Source: Perilla frutescens
Taxonomy: Eukaryota > Streptophyta > Magnoliopsida > Lamiales > Lamiaceae
Length of the DNA stretch: 64,000 nt
Assembly (NCBI GenBank): GCA_026008535.1
Contig: BRKX01000004.1
Span: 38,754,501-38,818,500, forward strand
Direction: 5' to 3'
Both the position numbers and the translations under genes were made by a program. Positions 11,837-22,323 of the stretch are shown piece by piece. Each line of letters starts with the position of its first letter. The stretch's first letter is position 1. The notes beneath the pieces were generated by a model. That model saw only the letters and a list, made by a program, of their open reading frames with translations, searched no databases and had not been told where the DNA came from.

Positions 11837-13179
11837 ATAGTTTTGAGTTCTGTAGACAACTCATCAATCTCCTTCTTTTACTGTTGAATTATGACCTTTT
11901 GTCCAGCATCAGACCTGATCAATTCCTTATTTTCTTTGAGAAGATATTTATTATGAGATTGTAGAGTCTTGTTGATCTCAGCAACTTCAAGCCATTTTTC
12001 ATACATCTCTTTGTAGGTCTTGACAAATTCTTTATGACTGAAGTCTTCATTCTCTGAGTCTTCATCTTCTACAAGTTTGAAAGGATCCCGGAACTCTGAG
12101 ACTTTTGCTATAAAAGCATAGGTCTCTTCTTCTGATTCACTGCTACTTTCTTCAGACTCATTATCACTGAGAGAGGCATTGTAATTCTTTTTATTCTTCT
12201 TCAGAGTATTAGCACATTCATCTTGAATGTGTCCAAAACCATCACATTCTCTGCACTTGATTCCTCTCCTTGAATTTGAAGATTGAAACTGTTTATTTTC
12301 ACTGCTAGAGTTTCTGTCTTCCTGAGAATTACCAGATGGTTGTCTTCTGTTATTGGACTTTCTGGAAGACTGCTTGTTTACTATTTTTAACATTCGATTG
12401 AAGTTCTTGGTGATTAAAACTATATTGTTCATTGTATCTGAATTAAGTACAGGTTTTTGTTTCTGTACATATTCAGGTACATTCTCCGAGACTTCAGTTT
12501 TAATAATAATACCTCTCTTTCTTGAGCTGCTGTCTTCATCTTCCAGGTTCATCTCAAACGTCCTCAATGACCCCATCAGTTCATCAAGCCTCATACTCTT
12601 GATGTCCTTGGCTTCTTCAATTGCAGAAACTTTGTAAGCAAACTTTCTTTGAAGAGATCTGAGAACCTTCCTAACAAGCTTCTCATTGTTGATAGGCTCT
12701 CTAAGAGCAAAACTCTCATTTGATATGCTTCTCATTCTGGCATTAAACTTACCAATGGATTCAGTATCTTCCATTCTGAGACTTTCAAATTTTGAAGTAA
12801 GATTTTGAAGTCTTGATAGCCTCAATGAACTAGTCCTTTCAAAGATGGTTTCCAGAATATCCCATACAGCTTTTTCAGTCTCACAAGTTGAGATCAGGCT
12901 GAATGTCTTAAGATCCACTGTAGAGAATATTGCATTGAGAGTTTTAGAGTTGACATTGTACTAGTTCTTCTGCGTCACAGTCCACTCTTCTTCTTCAATC
13001 TCCACATGCTTTCCTTTCATAGGAACAGTTGACTTTTTCCATCCTTCAGTGACACTTTTCCATGCAAGTTCATCTATTGATCTCAGAAACATGCTCATCC
13101 TTGCTTTCCAGTAAGGATAGTTGTTGCTTTCAAGCAATGGTGGTCTGACCGTAGATCCTCCTTCTTTGATTGAACTCAT
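11837..13179 (-). pseudogene. copia-A gag, truncated by insertion
   Basis: It starts at ATG 13179 (MSSIKEGGSTVRPPLLESNN), a typical SIRE-type Gag N-terminus with 'YPYWKARM' next. The reading frame is intact for about 440 codons except for a TAG at 12961-12963 where copia-B has TGG, and a TAA at 11878-11880. The gag domain includes 'LSRLQNLTSKFESLRM' and 'SIEEAKDIKSMRLDELMGS'-like text. A CCHC knuckle lies near 12260-12215 (CRECDGFGHIQDEC), followed by an acidic Ser/Glu-rich stretch and a coiled-coil-like tail that ends at Athila-1. This is the better preserved of the two copia gag copies here. Confidence 0.9.
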
Positions 13180-13256
13180 GACTAAAATTCAACCAAAACC
13201 TTCATGCAGATATGTACTTTTCAGGACTCTTTTCAGACTAATACCAAAGGCGACCC

Positions 13257-13268
13257 GCTCTGGTACCA
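13257..13268 (-). other. primer-binding site of copia-A
   Basis: On the minus strand it reads TGGTACCAGAGC, two bases inside the LTR. It matches the initiator-tRNA-Met PBS (TGGTATCAGAGC) except for one base. Copia-B has the same variant at 57019-57030. Confidence 0.88.
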
Positions 13269-13270
13269 AT

Positions 13271-14220
13271 TGAAGTTACATAAACTATGCGATTATGTTC
13301 ATCACCATGTTTGTATACATTGTTGTGAACGTTCAAGGTTAGAATATATAAATTAAAAGCAAGTAAATGGCACGAGGTAGGTAACCCTGTTTGATCAACT
13401 GATCTACATCAGAGGGACTTCACAAGTCCGTGAGAAATAGTTTACTACTTCGTTGAATGGTTACAAAGGCTATTACACGAAGACTCCTGTCACTCGATCC
13501 CTTTCTTACCCCACTACAACCTCTTTCGTTGAACTGAATTGCAAGCTCCCCTCATAACTTAGAATCCCTCTAGTTCCCACATAAAATCTCTCCCGAGACT
13601 CCTCTAAGTATGTATGAATTTAAGCTTTAAACACAAACTAGAAATACAATGATCACAAGGATCAAACCTAGTCTACCCGAATACTACATGCTTCAAAGAT
13701 GAAGTTTTTTATACTCTCTACCCTTTGTGTATTCGTAAAACTCTTGTCTTCTAAACTAGTCTGATTCCCAGGCTATTTATAAATAAAAGATATATCCTTA
13801 ACAAGGTAATCAGAAGTCCTAATCTGACTTGGAATCAACAAGGAAACTTTCCTTAATTCATTCAAACTTTCCTAGTTTAGATGTCTTCCTTGAATAGAAC
13901 TCCTTCTTTCCTTCTTTGATCTTTATCACGAACAAGGCAACTTCTATTCTGAAATGTCCATCTTGAATCTGCAGCTCCAGCTCTTTGATTCTAGCATAGC
14001 ACGTCTCTTGTAAACTCTCTGGACAACCATGTACATGATTATGTTCCTGAACATGATTAAGCACATATCTTGATCTTTAATCAGATTGTCAGCGGAATGT
14101 TCATAGTAATGTCTAGAACATGTTATTTGAACATGAATAACCAAAACCTTTTGTGTTTTTTTTGATATTGCCATACAGATCATGAGAATCTCGAACATTT
14201 GAGTGCAGATGGCACTAACA
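13271..14220 (-). repeat. 5' LTR of copia-A
   Basis: It is 950 bp. On the minus strand it runs from TGTTAGTGCC to ...TAACTTCA. It matches 56057-57016 (960 bp) over its length. The sequence just outside (14221 on) is unrelated to the copia-B flank, which confirms the boundary. Confidence 0.9.
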
Positions 14221-14673
14221 GTCTTCATTATTGGAATAGTTGAATCATTAAGACTCTCCATCAGATCGTATGCATGTGTTTGTGGAGAAAATTTCACTTT
14301 TGGCCCCACAAGACACACCCGAGCTCAATTTTGGTCCCAATACTATCACTTTTGTTCTTATTTCAAAAAAATAACTCAAATGTAGTCCCATAGGATTGCC
14401 GGCATCATTTTTGATCCAAAGATTTAAACAGCTCTTTTAGGAATTAATGGAGAGATGCTTGTACATGACTCATATGCGAAATTTAGCCCCAAATTGAAAG
14501 AAAATACCCAAATCGAAAGAGAAATCCATAATTCCCACCAGATTATAAAAATACCCAAACCCTCTTCTCCTAAAGTTTTTCTGATTTTAAAGAATTCCTA
14601 AAATTCTCAATGTTAAAGAAGCTCGTCGATTTCAAAGAATGGCATGATGATTTGAAAGAAGTATTTTCTAGCC
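14221..14673 (+). other. flank of copia-A and possible MULE 5' end
   Basis: 14221-14285 shows nothing I recognise. From about 14286 the sequence has repeated short blocks of the kind TTTTGGTCCC and TTTTGGCCCC. Similar blocks occur inverted at about 24150-24235 (GGACCAAAAT, GGGACTAAAAATG). These could be diverged terminal inverted repeats of a Mutator-like element; the match is weak. Confidence 0.35.
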
Positions 14674-14835
14674 ATGCCACACAAAAATTACAGTAAGTGT
14701 CGGATTTTTATTTTGCATTTGATAGTTTTGTTCTCATAGTTGAATCTTTAAAACTTGCAATGGTTTATGATTTTGATGGTTCCTCATTTTATTTATGTTA
14801 GGTGAATGTCGTTTCTGGTACATATTGAAGCTCAT

Positions 14836-15724
14836 TGATCAGGCCGTTTCTACTTAATATTTTAGGCCAATTTGATGTGATTTAATTGTGTTAATTGCCA
14901 CATAATGATGTCGTTTGGGAGAATGTTATGCCTTGAGGGTTTTGCAGGTAATTTACACAAAGTTAGGGAAAATGGCATGCTTTTGGTGAGAGAATAAGCT
15001 GTGCAAAGGAAGCTGAAATTAGAAAGTTGGAAAGTCATGTCGTATGGGCATACGACAGGATAATGTGAGCGGATAACTCAGAGATTAGGCCTGAGCGTGC
15101 TTTTTGGGCTGATATGCGGGATTTACTAAAAGCCCATGGTTGATATGCGGGATTCAGAATTCCCACCGCCTCAAGAGTCCACTTTTTTGCTAATTACCTA
15201 GTTGGATTAGATTAGAATGTTAATTTCCATGTTGGACTATTTTTTAATTAAGGATATTATATAGATTAGGATTTATCTTTAGTTGGATACTCCAGATTTT
15301 ATACACGCAAGAACGAGAACCAGAGAGACGTTTTCTCTGGAGTAGATTTATTCCACCTTCTTCGATTATTTCATGGTATTCGTTTCTTTAATATTTTTGC
15401 GATTCAATTATAATATGTGTTCGAGCTAATTTCATCTTATTTCGGTGACAAATAACGAAGCCCTGGCCTAGCTAAACTGTGAGATCTATTTGTGCTTTCC
15501 TCATTTAATTAATTGTATGCATTGTTATTCTTTGTATTTCGAATCGTTAATTGTTTCGATATTGCTAGATAGTTGCAAATATTTAGTGAGTCGGAATTAA
15601 TTAGCAGTCAATTAAACTGGCCATCCGTAATTGTGGTTTAAGTTTAATTAGTGGCGAAACGGTTCTTCAGAACCAGGGAGAATAATAATCTTAATTTAAC
15701 GGTCCTGCGTCAGAGTCTGTTAAT
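14836..15724 (+). repeat. 5' LTR of Athila-2, truncated at its 3' side
   Basis: It matches 22324-23214. Homology stops right after CTGTTAAT, where the right LTR goes on for another 495 bp but this copy joins gag sequence. The PBS that should follow is absent. Confidence 0.9.
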
Positions 15725-16150
15725 ACTGCACAGACTGACGATGAATCCAGCACAAAAGAAGAACAATCGACTGAACCCGTCCAGTCTGCCCCTACTGAGG
15801 TACAGGTTGATTTCAATATTTCTAACTCTGCCATTACTTCCCCTTTCCCTTCCAGATTGATTCGAAACAAGAAGGTCGATGATGAGAAAGAGATCTTCGA
15901 GTTGTTCAAGAAGGTTGAAATCAACTTACAGCTGATTGATGCCATCAAGCAAGTCCCCAGATATGCGAAATTCTTGAAGGAGTTATGTGCCAAGAAGATC
16001 AGATACGGTAAAGATGCCCGGATCAAGGTTGGTGAAAATGTTTCCGCTGTAATTCAGCGAAAATTGCCACAAAAATGCAGGGATCCAGGTATGTTCACTA
16101 TCCCTTGCATCATTAGGAGTAAGAAGGTTGAGAAAGTCATGCTAGATCTA
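15725..16150 (+). pseudogene. Athila-2 gag, C-terminal remnant
   Basis: Only the last ~140 codons survive, directly fused to the broken LTR. They include 'KEIFELFKKVEINLQLIDAI' and 'QVPRYAKFLKELCAKKIRY', which match the end of Athila-1 gag (8971-8297). The gag domain proper and the zinc knuckle are missing. There is no start codon in a sensible place. Confidence 0.85.
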
Positions 16151-16863
16151 TAAATGTCATGCCTTTATCTATGTACGAAGATTTGTAATTAGGTCCTATG
16201 AAAGATACTCGAGTCATTATCCAGTTAGCTGATAGGTCTAATGCATACCCTCAAGGTGTAGTCAAAGATGTTCTCGTCAAGGCTAATGAATTAATTTTTC
16301 TTATGGATTTCTACATTGTTGACATGGACGATTCTTTTTCTGCACATAGATCACTAATTCTGTTAGGTCGTCCATTCATGAAAACCGCAAGAACCAAGAT
16401 TGATGTTGATAAAGGCATGCTTAGTTTTGAATTCGATGGTGACATTGTTACATTTAATATATTTGAATCTATGAAGCATGTTGAAGATCCTGAGGCTCTT
16501 TATATGGTTGATGTCGTTGATTCTCTAGTTGACGAGTTTGTTGAGCATAATTTCAGGGATGATACATTAGAACAGGTCCTTTTCGGTGGAGTGACTGAAA
16601 CAGCTGCAAATTCAGAGGAAGAAACCGCCATAAGGGAGATCATACAGCAGCTATATGCCACCAGTGAGTTTCCAACTCGGAATCTGACAGGCCGTATGCC
16701 CTTACCGACGGACACAGCACCAATTCTACCATCACATGTGAAGGCTCCCGTTCTTGAATTGAAGGTCCTCCCTGAACATCTGAAGTATGCCTACCTGGGG
16801 AACACGATACGCTACCCGTCATCATTAGCAAAGACCTCTCCTCGGATCAAGAAATCCGGTTGA
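16151..16863 (+). pseudogene. Athila-2 protease, active site deleted
   Basis: Alignment by eye to Athila-1 (DLGASINVM) shows that the bases coding for GAS are missing at about 16150. The sequence goes from 'VMLDL' straight into the codons for INVM with a frame change. The rest is well kept, with 'MKDTRVIIQLADRSNAYP' from 16198 and 'ILLGRPFMKTARTKIDV'. After 'LPEHLKYAYLG' (about 16797) another frameshift separates it from RT. Without the catalytic Asp-Ser/Gly-Ala triplet it cannot be a working protease. Confidence 0.85.
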
Positions 16864-17880
16864 TCGAGGTTTTGAAAAAACACAAAGGAGCTATCGGTTG
16901 GACCTTAGCCGATATCAAAGGAATCAGCCTAAATATATGCATGCACCAGATTTTTCTTGAGCCAGTTTGCAAGCCCTCTCGAGATCCACAAAGAAAATTG
17001 AATCCGGTGATGAAAGAGGTGGTTCTCAAGGAGATCCTCAAACTACTCCAGCTAGGGATCATTTACCCTATCTCCGATAGTGAATGGGTCAGTCCGGTGC
17101 ACGTGGTCCCTAAGAAATCTAGTTTTCAGCTTGTCAAGAATGAGAATAACGAGTTGATCCTAATGCGGTTGCAGACTAGTTGGTGCATGTACATCGATTT
17201 TCGGAAACTGAATGATGCGACACGCAAAGACCACTTTTCTTTGCCGTTCATTGATGAGATGCTCGAATGCTTGGTAGGAAAATTATTCTTTTACTTCCTC
17301 GATGGATATTTGGGCTACTTTCAGATTTTTGTCGCCCAAGAAGACCAAGAAAAGACAACTTTCACATGCCCGTTTGGAACATTTGCCTGCCGAAAAATGC
17401 CATTTGGATTGTGCAACGCACCTAGCACTTTCCAACGCTGTATGATGAATATCTTTTCTGACTTGATTGAAAGCTGCATTGAAATTTTTATGGATGATTT
17501 TACAGTGCATGGAGACTCGTTTGAATAATGTATGGCACATTTGGACAAGCTCCTTCAAAGATGTGTTGAAACCAACTTGGTGCTGAATTTTGAGAAGTGT
17601 CACTTTATGGTGCAACAAGGCATTGTGCTGGGGCACGTCATTTCTGCTAAGAGAATCGAAGTTGATAGAGCAAAGGTGGATTTGATCGTGAAGCTGCCTT
17701 ATCCCTCAAATGAGAAGGAAATTCAGGCTTTCTTAGGGCACACCGGCTTCTACCGACGCTTCATTCAAGACTTCTCCAAGATAGCTCAACCAATGACCAA
17801 GTTGTTGCAAAATGATGCTCCATTTGATTTTGATGATAAGTGTAAGGAAGCATTTGATATTTTGAAGGAAAAACTCACTT
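16860..17880 (+). pseudogene. Athila-2 reverse transcriptase
   Basis: Blocks in order are 'SPVHVVPKKSSF', 'YIDFRKLNDATRKDHFSLPF', 'FACRKMPFGLCNAPSTFQ', the active site 'FMDDFTVHG' (from 17487), and the thumb with 'FLGHTGFYRRFI'. One in-frame TAA at 17526-17528 stands where Athila-1 has a Gln codon, consistent with C-to-T change. Otherwise the RT reading frame is open from 16860 to about 17925. Confidence 0.92.
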
Positions 17881-19636
17881 CTGCGTCCATTATTCAACCG
17901 CCACAATGGGGCATCCCTTTCAAGCTGATTTTGCGGTTGGAGAGGTACTTGGACAAAAGAGTGGGAAGCAGAGCCATGTTATTTATTATGCTTCCAAGAT
18001 CCTTAACCCAGCTCAATGCAACTACACAACAACAGAAAAAGAGATTTTGGATGTGGTGTTCGCTTGTGAGAAGTTTAGATCCTACATTGTTGGCTCGAAA
18101 GTAGTGGTGTTCACAGACCACGCCACTCTGAAATACTTACTCTCCAAGAAGGAATCCAAACCTCACCTCATCCGCTGGGTTTTGCTACTGCAAGAGTTCG
18201 ACTTGGAGATTAAAGACAAAAAGGGAGCTGCGAACAATGTCACTGATCACTTGAGCAGACTGTTGACGACGTCCAACGATATGCCCATACCGAACAATTT
18301 CCCAGATGAACTTTTACTCGCAGCCGCGGGTACAGCCCCTTGGTATACGGATTTAGTGAATTTTCTCACCACTGGAATGTTCCCAAAAGGTACTGAAACT
18401 GCCAAGAAGAACAAGTTAAGGAGCCAAGCCAAATAATTCATATGGGATGATCCTTATTTGTGGAAGACTTGTGCAGACCAAGTGATTCAATGTTGTATTC
18501 CCGATGATGAAATTCAGTCCATTCTGATTTTTTACCTTGCTCATGCGTGTGGAGGCCACTTTGGGCCACGGAAAATGGCCCGTAAGGTCCTCGATTGTGG
18601 TTTTTATTGAGAAACGATCTTCAAAGATGCTTACGACTTTTGCAAGAATTGTGATCGCTGCCAACGACTTGGTAACATTTCTGCAAGCAATGAGATGCCT
18701 CAAGTGCCTATTCTGGTATGTGAAATATTTGATGTGTGGGGAATGGACTTCATGGGTCCTTTTCCGAGCTCATTCGGCCATTCCTACATCTTATTAGTCG
18801 TCGACTACGTTTCCAAGTGGGTCGAGGTTAAAGCCACTCTGACCAATGATTCCAAGGTGGTTGGTAAGTTTCTCAAAACTCAGATTTTCCAGTGATTTGG
18901 TGTCCCTCAAGCTGTGATTAGCGACCAAGGCACACACTTTTGCAATCGCATGTTAGAAGCCTTGTTCAAGAAATATGGAGTTTACCATCGCATTGCCACT
19001 GCTTATCACCCGCAGTCTAATGGGCAGGCCGAAGTCTCGAATCGAGAGATCAAGACCATTCTGGAGAAGACCGTATACCCAAACCGCAAGGACTGGAGTT
19101 TGCGTTTGGATGACGCCGTATGGGCATACTGCACATCATTTAAAACACCCATTGACATGTCACCTTTTCGGTTGATCTTTGGGAAGCAATGCCACTTGCC
19201 GGTCGAGCTGGAACATCGAGCCTTTTGGGCTGTGAAGCAATGCAATTTAGATCTTCAGCTAGCCAGTACTGAAAGGCGGTATCAATTGCAAGAGCTTGAG
19301 GAAATTCGATTGGAAGCTTATGAAAGCGCCAATACTTACAAGGACCGCACAAAGTTTTTACATGATAAATACATCCGGTGGAAAACTTTTGAAGTTGGCC
19401 AGAAAGTGTTGCTTTTCAATGCCCGTCTCCAATTCATGCCGGGTAAATTGAAGTCTCGCTGGATAGGACCGTATGAGGTTGTCCATGTCAGTCCACACAG
19501 AGCTGTGGAAATTCGCAGTCTCACTACTCAGAAGCTGTCCTAAGTAAATGGCCAACTGCTCAAGCCTTATTGTGATGAGATAAAATTGTCCAGCTTTGAT
19601 AGGGTCGATTTGGCAGCCCCGGTTCTCACAACTTAA
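17881..19636 (+). pseudogene. Athila-2 RNase H and integrase
   Basis: A short deletion near 17925 removes the codons for the MCDxS motif, so RNase H lacks its first catalytic Asp, and the frame changes there. From then on one frame holds 'VVVFTDHATLKYLLSK', 'VTDHLSRLL', the integrase zinc finger (HACGGHFGP; CKNCDRC), and the core with 'GMDFMGPF', 'ISDQGTHF' and Glu in 'NGQAEVSNREIK', so the DDE triad is complete. Stops lie near 18434, 18608, 18894 and 19541. The tail has 'MPGKLKSRWIGPYEV'. Confidence 0.9.
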
Positions 19637-20038
19637 TCCTACTGTCTTCGTCGAGCCTCTGACATTAACTAAGGGCGCTTCTCGAGAGGCAACCCGATTT
19701 CTTTCTCTTTATTATTTTTCATGTCTTTTTATTTTTTTTTATATATATTTTCATGCTTATTAAAAAAAAAAAGATGGACCGGGGTCCCACTCTAAGTGTG
19801 GGGAAGAGATTGTGAATTCTGAGCTGACCAAGGACTATGATGCAATTATGCTTAGTTTAATTTGGGGATTTCCCTTAAGCCCTAATATTCTCCCCAATTT
19901 AAACCCCCTTGCCTTAGTCAAGTTTTTTTCACCGCTTCTTCTTACTCTTCCACTTGTGACTTTTCAGATTTTCACCGCCTCTCTACCTCCCGCGCTTTCA
20001 TCTCTTCTCCGACCACCGCTGCAATCCGAGACACCACC
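19637..20038 (+). promoter_or_regulatory. spacer and leader before the Athila-2 post-pol ORF, with a likely splice acceptor
   Basis: The spacer is T-rich and then pyrimidine-rich. CACTTGTGACTTTTCAG ends at 19967, 71 bp before the ATG at 20039, and looks like a 3' splice site. Athila-1 has TTTTGCAG at the same place (about 86 bp before its ATG). A spliced subgenomic RNA for this ORF is inference. Confidence 0.45.
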
Positions 20039-20895
20039 ATGGGCAAGAAATGCCATGCGATGAAGAAGGCCATCACGGCCGCCTCCACTTCCGCCGGCCA
20101 CTCCACGCCACCAGCCGCTTCGTCACCGCAGCAAAATTCACCAGTGACCGCTTCGTCACCGCAGCAAAATTCACCAGTGACCGCTTCTCCACATTCAACG
20201 GTGAGTTTTTCAGTGAATGTCCCGGCCGCTCCTCCACCCATGACGGAACCTTCGCCACCACCGTCCACTCCTACCGTTATTCCTGAGTTGAATCAACCCC
20301 CGCCGTTCCTGCGCCGCTCACGACGTAATTCTGAGAGTGAGGCAACCCCCGCCCCATCTATCCATAAAAGATGCCAGACCATGCCACCATGCTTCGTCGA
20401 TCTCTCCGCCAGTGAACCTATTGCCTCATCCCCTATGATTTCTCCTCCGGCCCTAGTTTCTGCTGCTCCAGCCTCTCCGCAGCTTGAACCGGAGCCTGTC
20501 TCCGCCACACCTTCGGCGGAGAACGCTCCCACTCCCTCTCCATCTCCAATCACCATTTCCTCTGAGGCCATCATAATACCCATGCTCATACACCGAATTC
20601 GGTTAAAATCCACCGCACCCAGACCATCTGCCCCGCTGAAGTCTCCAGAGGCTCCAACCCCTGCTTCTTTATCATGTCACCACAGTCCCCTTCCGCGGCC
20701 ACCGTTCTGGTCTCTTGACAAGGTACCTCTTCCTCCTTTGCCACACCTTCTACCCCAGCCTCTCTCATTCCGGAGATCGAGGCTTTACTCACTGAGGCCA
20801 TACGCGGTTTGGAAGATCACCTTGGACATCGATTGGATGTGATTGATGAGTGTCTCACAGCTCTCGAGCATGCCCTGCACCATCTCTCGGATTGA
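20039..20895 (+). pseudogene. Athila-2 post-pol env-like ORF, core deleted
   Basis: It starts at an ATG in strong context (CACCACCATGGGC). About 230 residues are Pro/Ser/Thr/Ala-rich with two exact copies of a 10-residue unit (SSPQQNSPVT). It shares 'PELNQPPPFL' and 'MGKK' with the Athila-1 protein. After a frame change near 20745 only the C-terminal piece remains ('EIEALLTEAIRGLEDHLGH') up to the stop at 20893. The ATHILA ORF1-like core seen in Athila-1 at 3621-2900 is missing, so the deletion removed roughly 300 codons. Confidence 0.75.
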
Positions 20896-22310
20896 GCCGT
20901 TTGCTCTCTTTTCCCCCTTTTCCTTTTTGTTGTTTCCTGCTTTCGTTTTAGTTAGTTTCTTGTGTTGTTAATTTCTGTTGTTGTTGGGTCCCCCTTCCTC
21001 TACACAGTGAGGGCACTATGGTGTTTAAGTGTGGAAGAAGGGGAGATTGTTAGTTTTTCAGAGTCTTATAAAAAAATGAATGGTGTTTCTGCTTCTTTTC
21101 AGTGTTTTGTTTACTTTTGGTTAAGTATAAGCTGCCAAGATCTGATGAGTACGAGGAGGAGGAGGAGCTCTGATTTGGTTTGAATGGATTGATGGTTGTT
21201 GTTCTGTGATAATGATATACCATGCTTTGATGAATTCTTGAATGATGAATTGTGCTTTTGATCATGTTCTTTTATCCTATAAAAGTGAGTTTTTGAGCCT
21301 TTGAGCGTGAATAATCTATAGAAAGCTCCATTTTCTGTTGTGAGAGTGTCGGATTGTGTTTGCTCAAGGCTTGCTTTTCCTTGTTGCCACTGTTTTACTT
21401 CTCTTGAGTTTCAAGTATGGAAATGATAAAGGCACTTAGGAATTAACCGAGCTTTGGCCTAAAAGAACATTTCCTACCCTTCAATTGCCAATTAGTGAGC
21501 CTATTTGAGCTTTACATTCCTAATTCTTTTTGGTTACAGCCATTATACATGAAGCCATAGCCTTGTTTTAGCCTGCTTTTGACCTTGAAAATATGCAAGC
21601 TATTTCTTAACTTGTTGAGCTGCAATAATGAGAGAAGTGATGCTGGAAGGTTAGAAGCGCAATCTTATGACCCTGTTCGAAAAAAAGGAGAGCAGAAAGA
21701 AGAAGCAAAGCTTCAGAAAAAAAAGAAAAAAAAGGGGGAGAAATGAGTAGAACATCAAGGAGGGATGGAAGAAAGAAATTGAATGACAACATCCTTGTGT
21801 TGATCTGATTTCAGGAAGCCAGCTTTAAATTGTAAATGTTGTGTAGCTGGGTGTTAGATCTATATTTTGGAATATTTGCATATTTTCTTTTTATTTAGCC
21901 ACTCCAACCAAAAGAATCCTACCTCTAAACCTGAGCTCTATTACAACCTTGGAAGAAAGACCTTTTAATTCATGTTTTGATCTTATTTGTTGGTGATTCC
22001 AGTGACATATAGGCAAATCTATGCTGAGAGTAACAAATCACGACCTGTGTGAATTTCCATATATCCCTACTTTTTTGAGAGATCTAGAGTGAACTCTGGT
22101 GAGGCTGGATCAATTTGCATGATTTTAACTTGAATGAGAAGTATTGGTTTGTTCTTTGAAACAGAACATGTTGGTGGTTGTTGTTGGTTTAGTCATGGTT
22201 CCTACTCCAAGTACTTGTTGGTTCAAGGCAGTTTTTACTTTCTATGTTTGTCTTTTGAGTTTTGTGTTTCTTTGTGTGCTTGGATATGCTCGAGGACGAG
22301 CAATGTTTAA
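20896..22310 (+). other. Athila-2 3' non-coding region
   Basis: No coding signal seen. The sequence is T-rich, with A/G-rich stretches near 21680-21770. It ends in CTCGAGGACGAGCAATG followed by the PPT, matching Athila-1 in the corresponding place. Confidence 0.75.
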
Positions 22311-22323
22311 GTATGGGGGGATT
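22311..22323 (+). other. polypurine tract of Athila-2
   Basis: GTATGGGGGGATT lies directly before the right LTR (TGATCGGGCC). Confidence 0.82.

Larger units (their letters stand above)
11837..14220 (-). mobile_element. copia-A: 5' part of a SIRE-like Ty1/Copia element, cut by Athila-1
   Basis: It contains the 5' LTR, PBS and gag up to the Athila-1 insertion point. The pol and 3' LTR should lie left of the window, beyond Athila-1. The LTR, PBS and gag match copia-B at 56057 onward, in opposite orientation, so the two are copies of one family. Confidence 0.9.
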
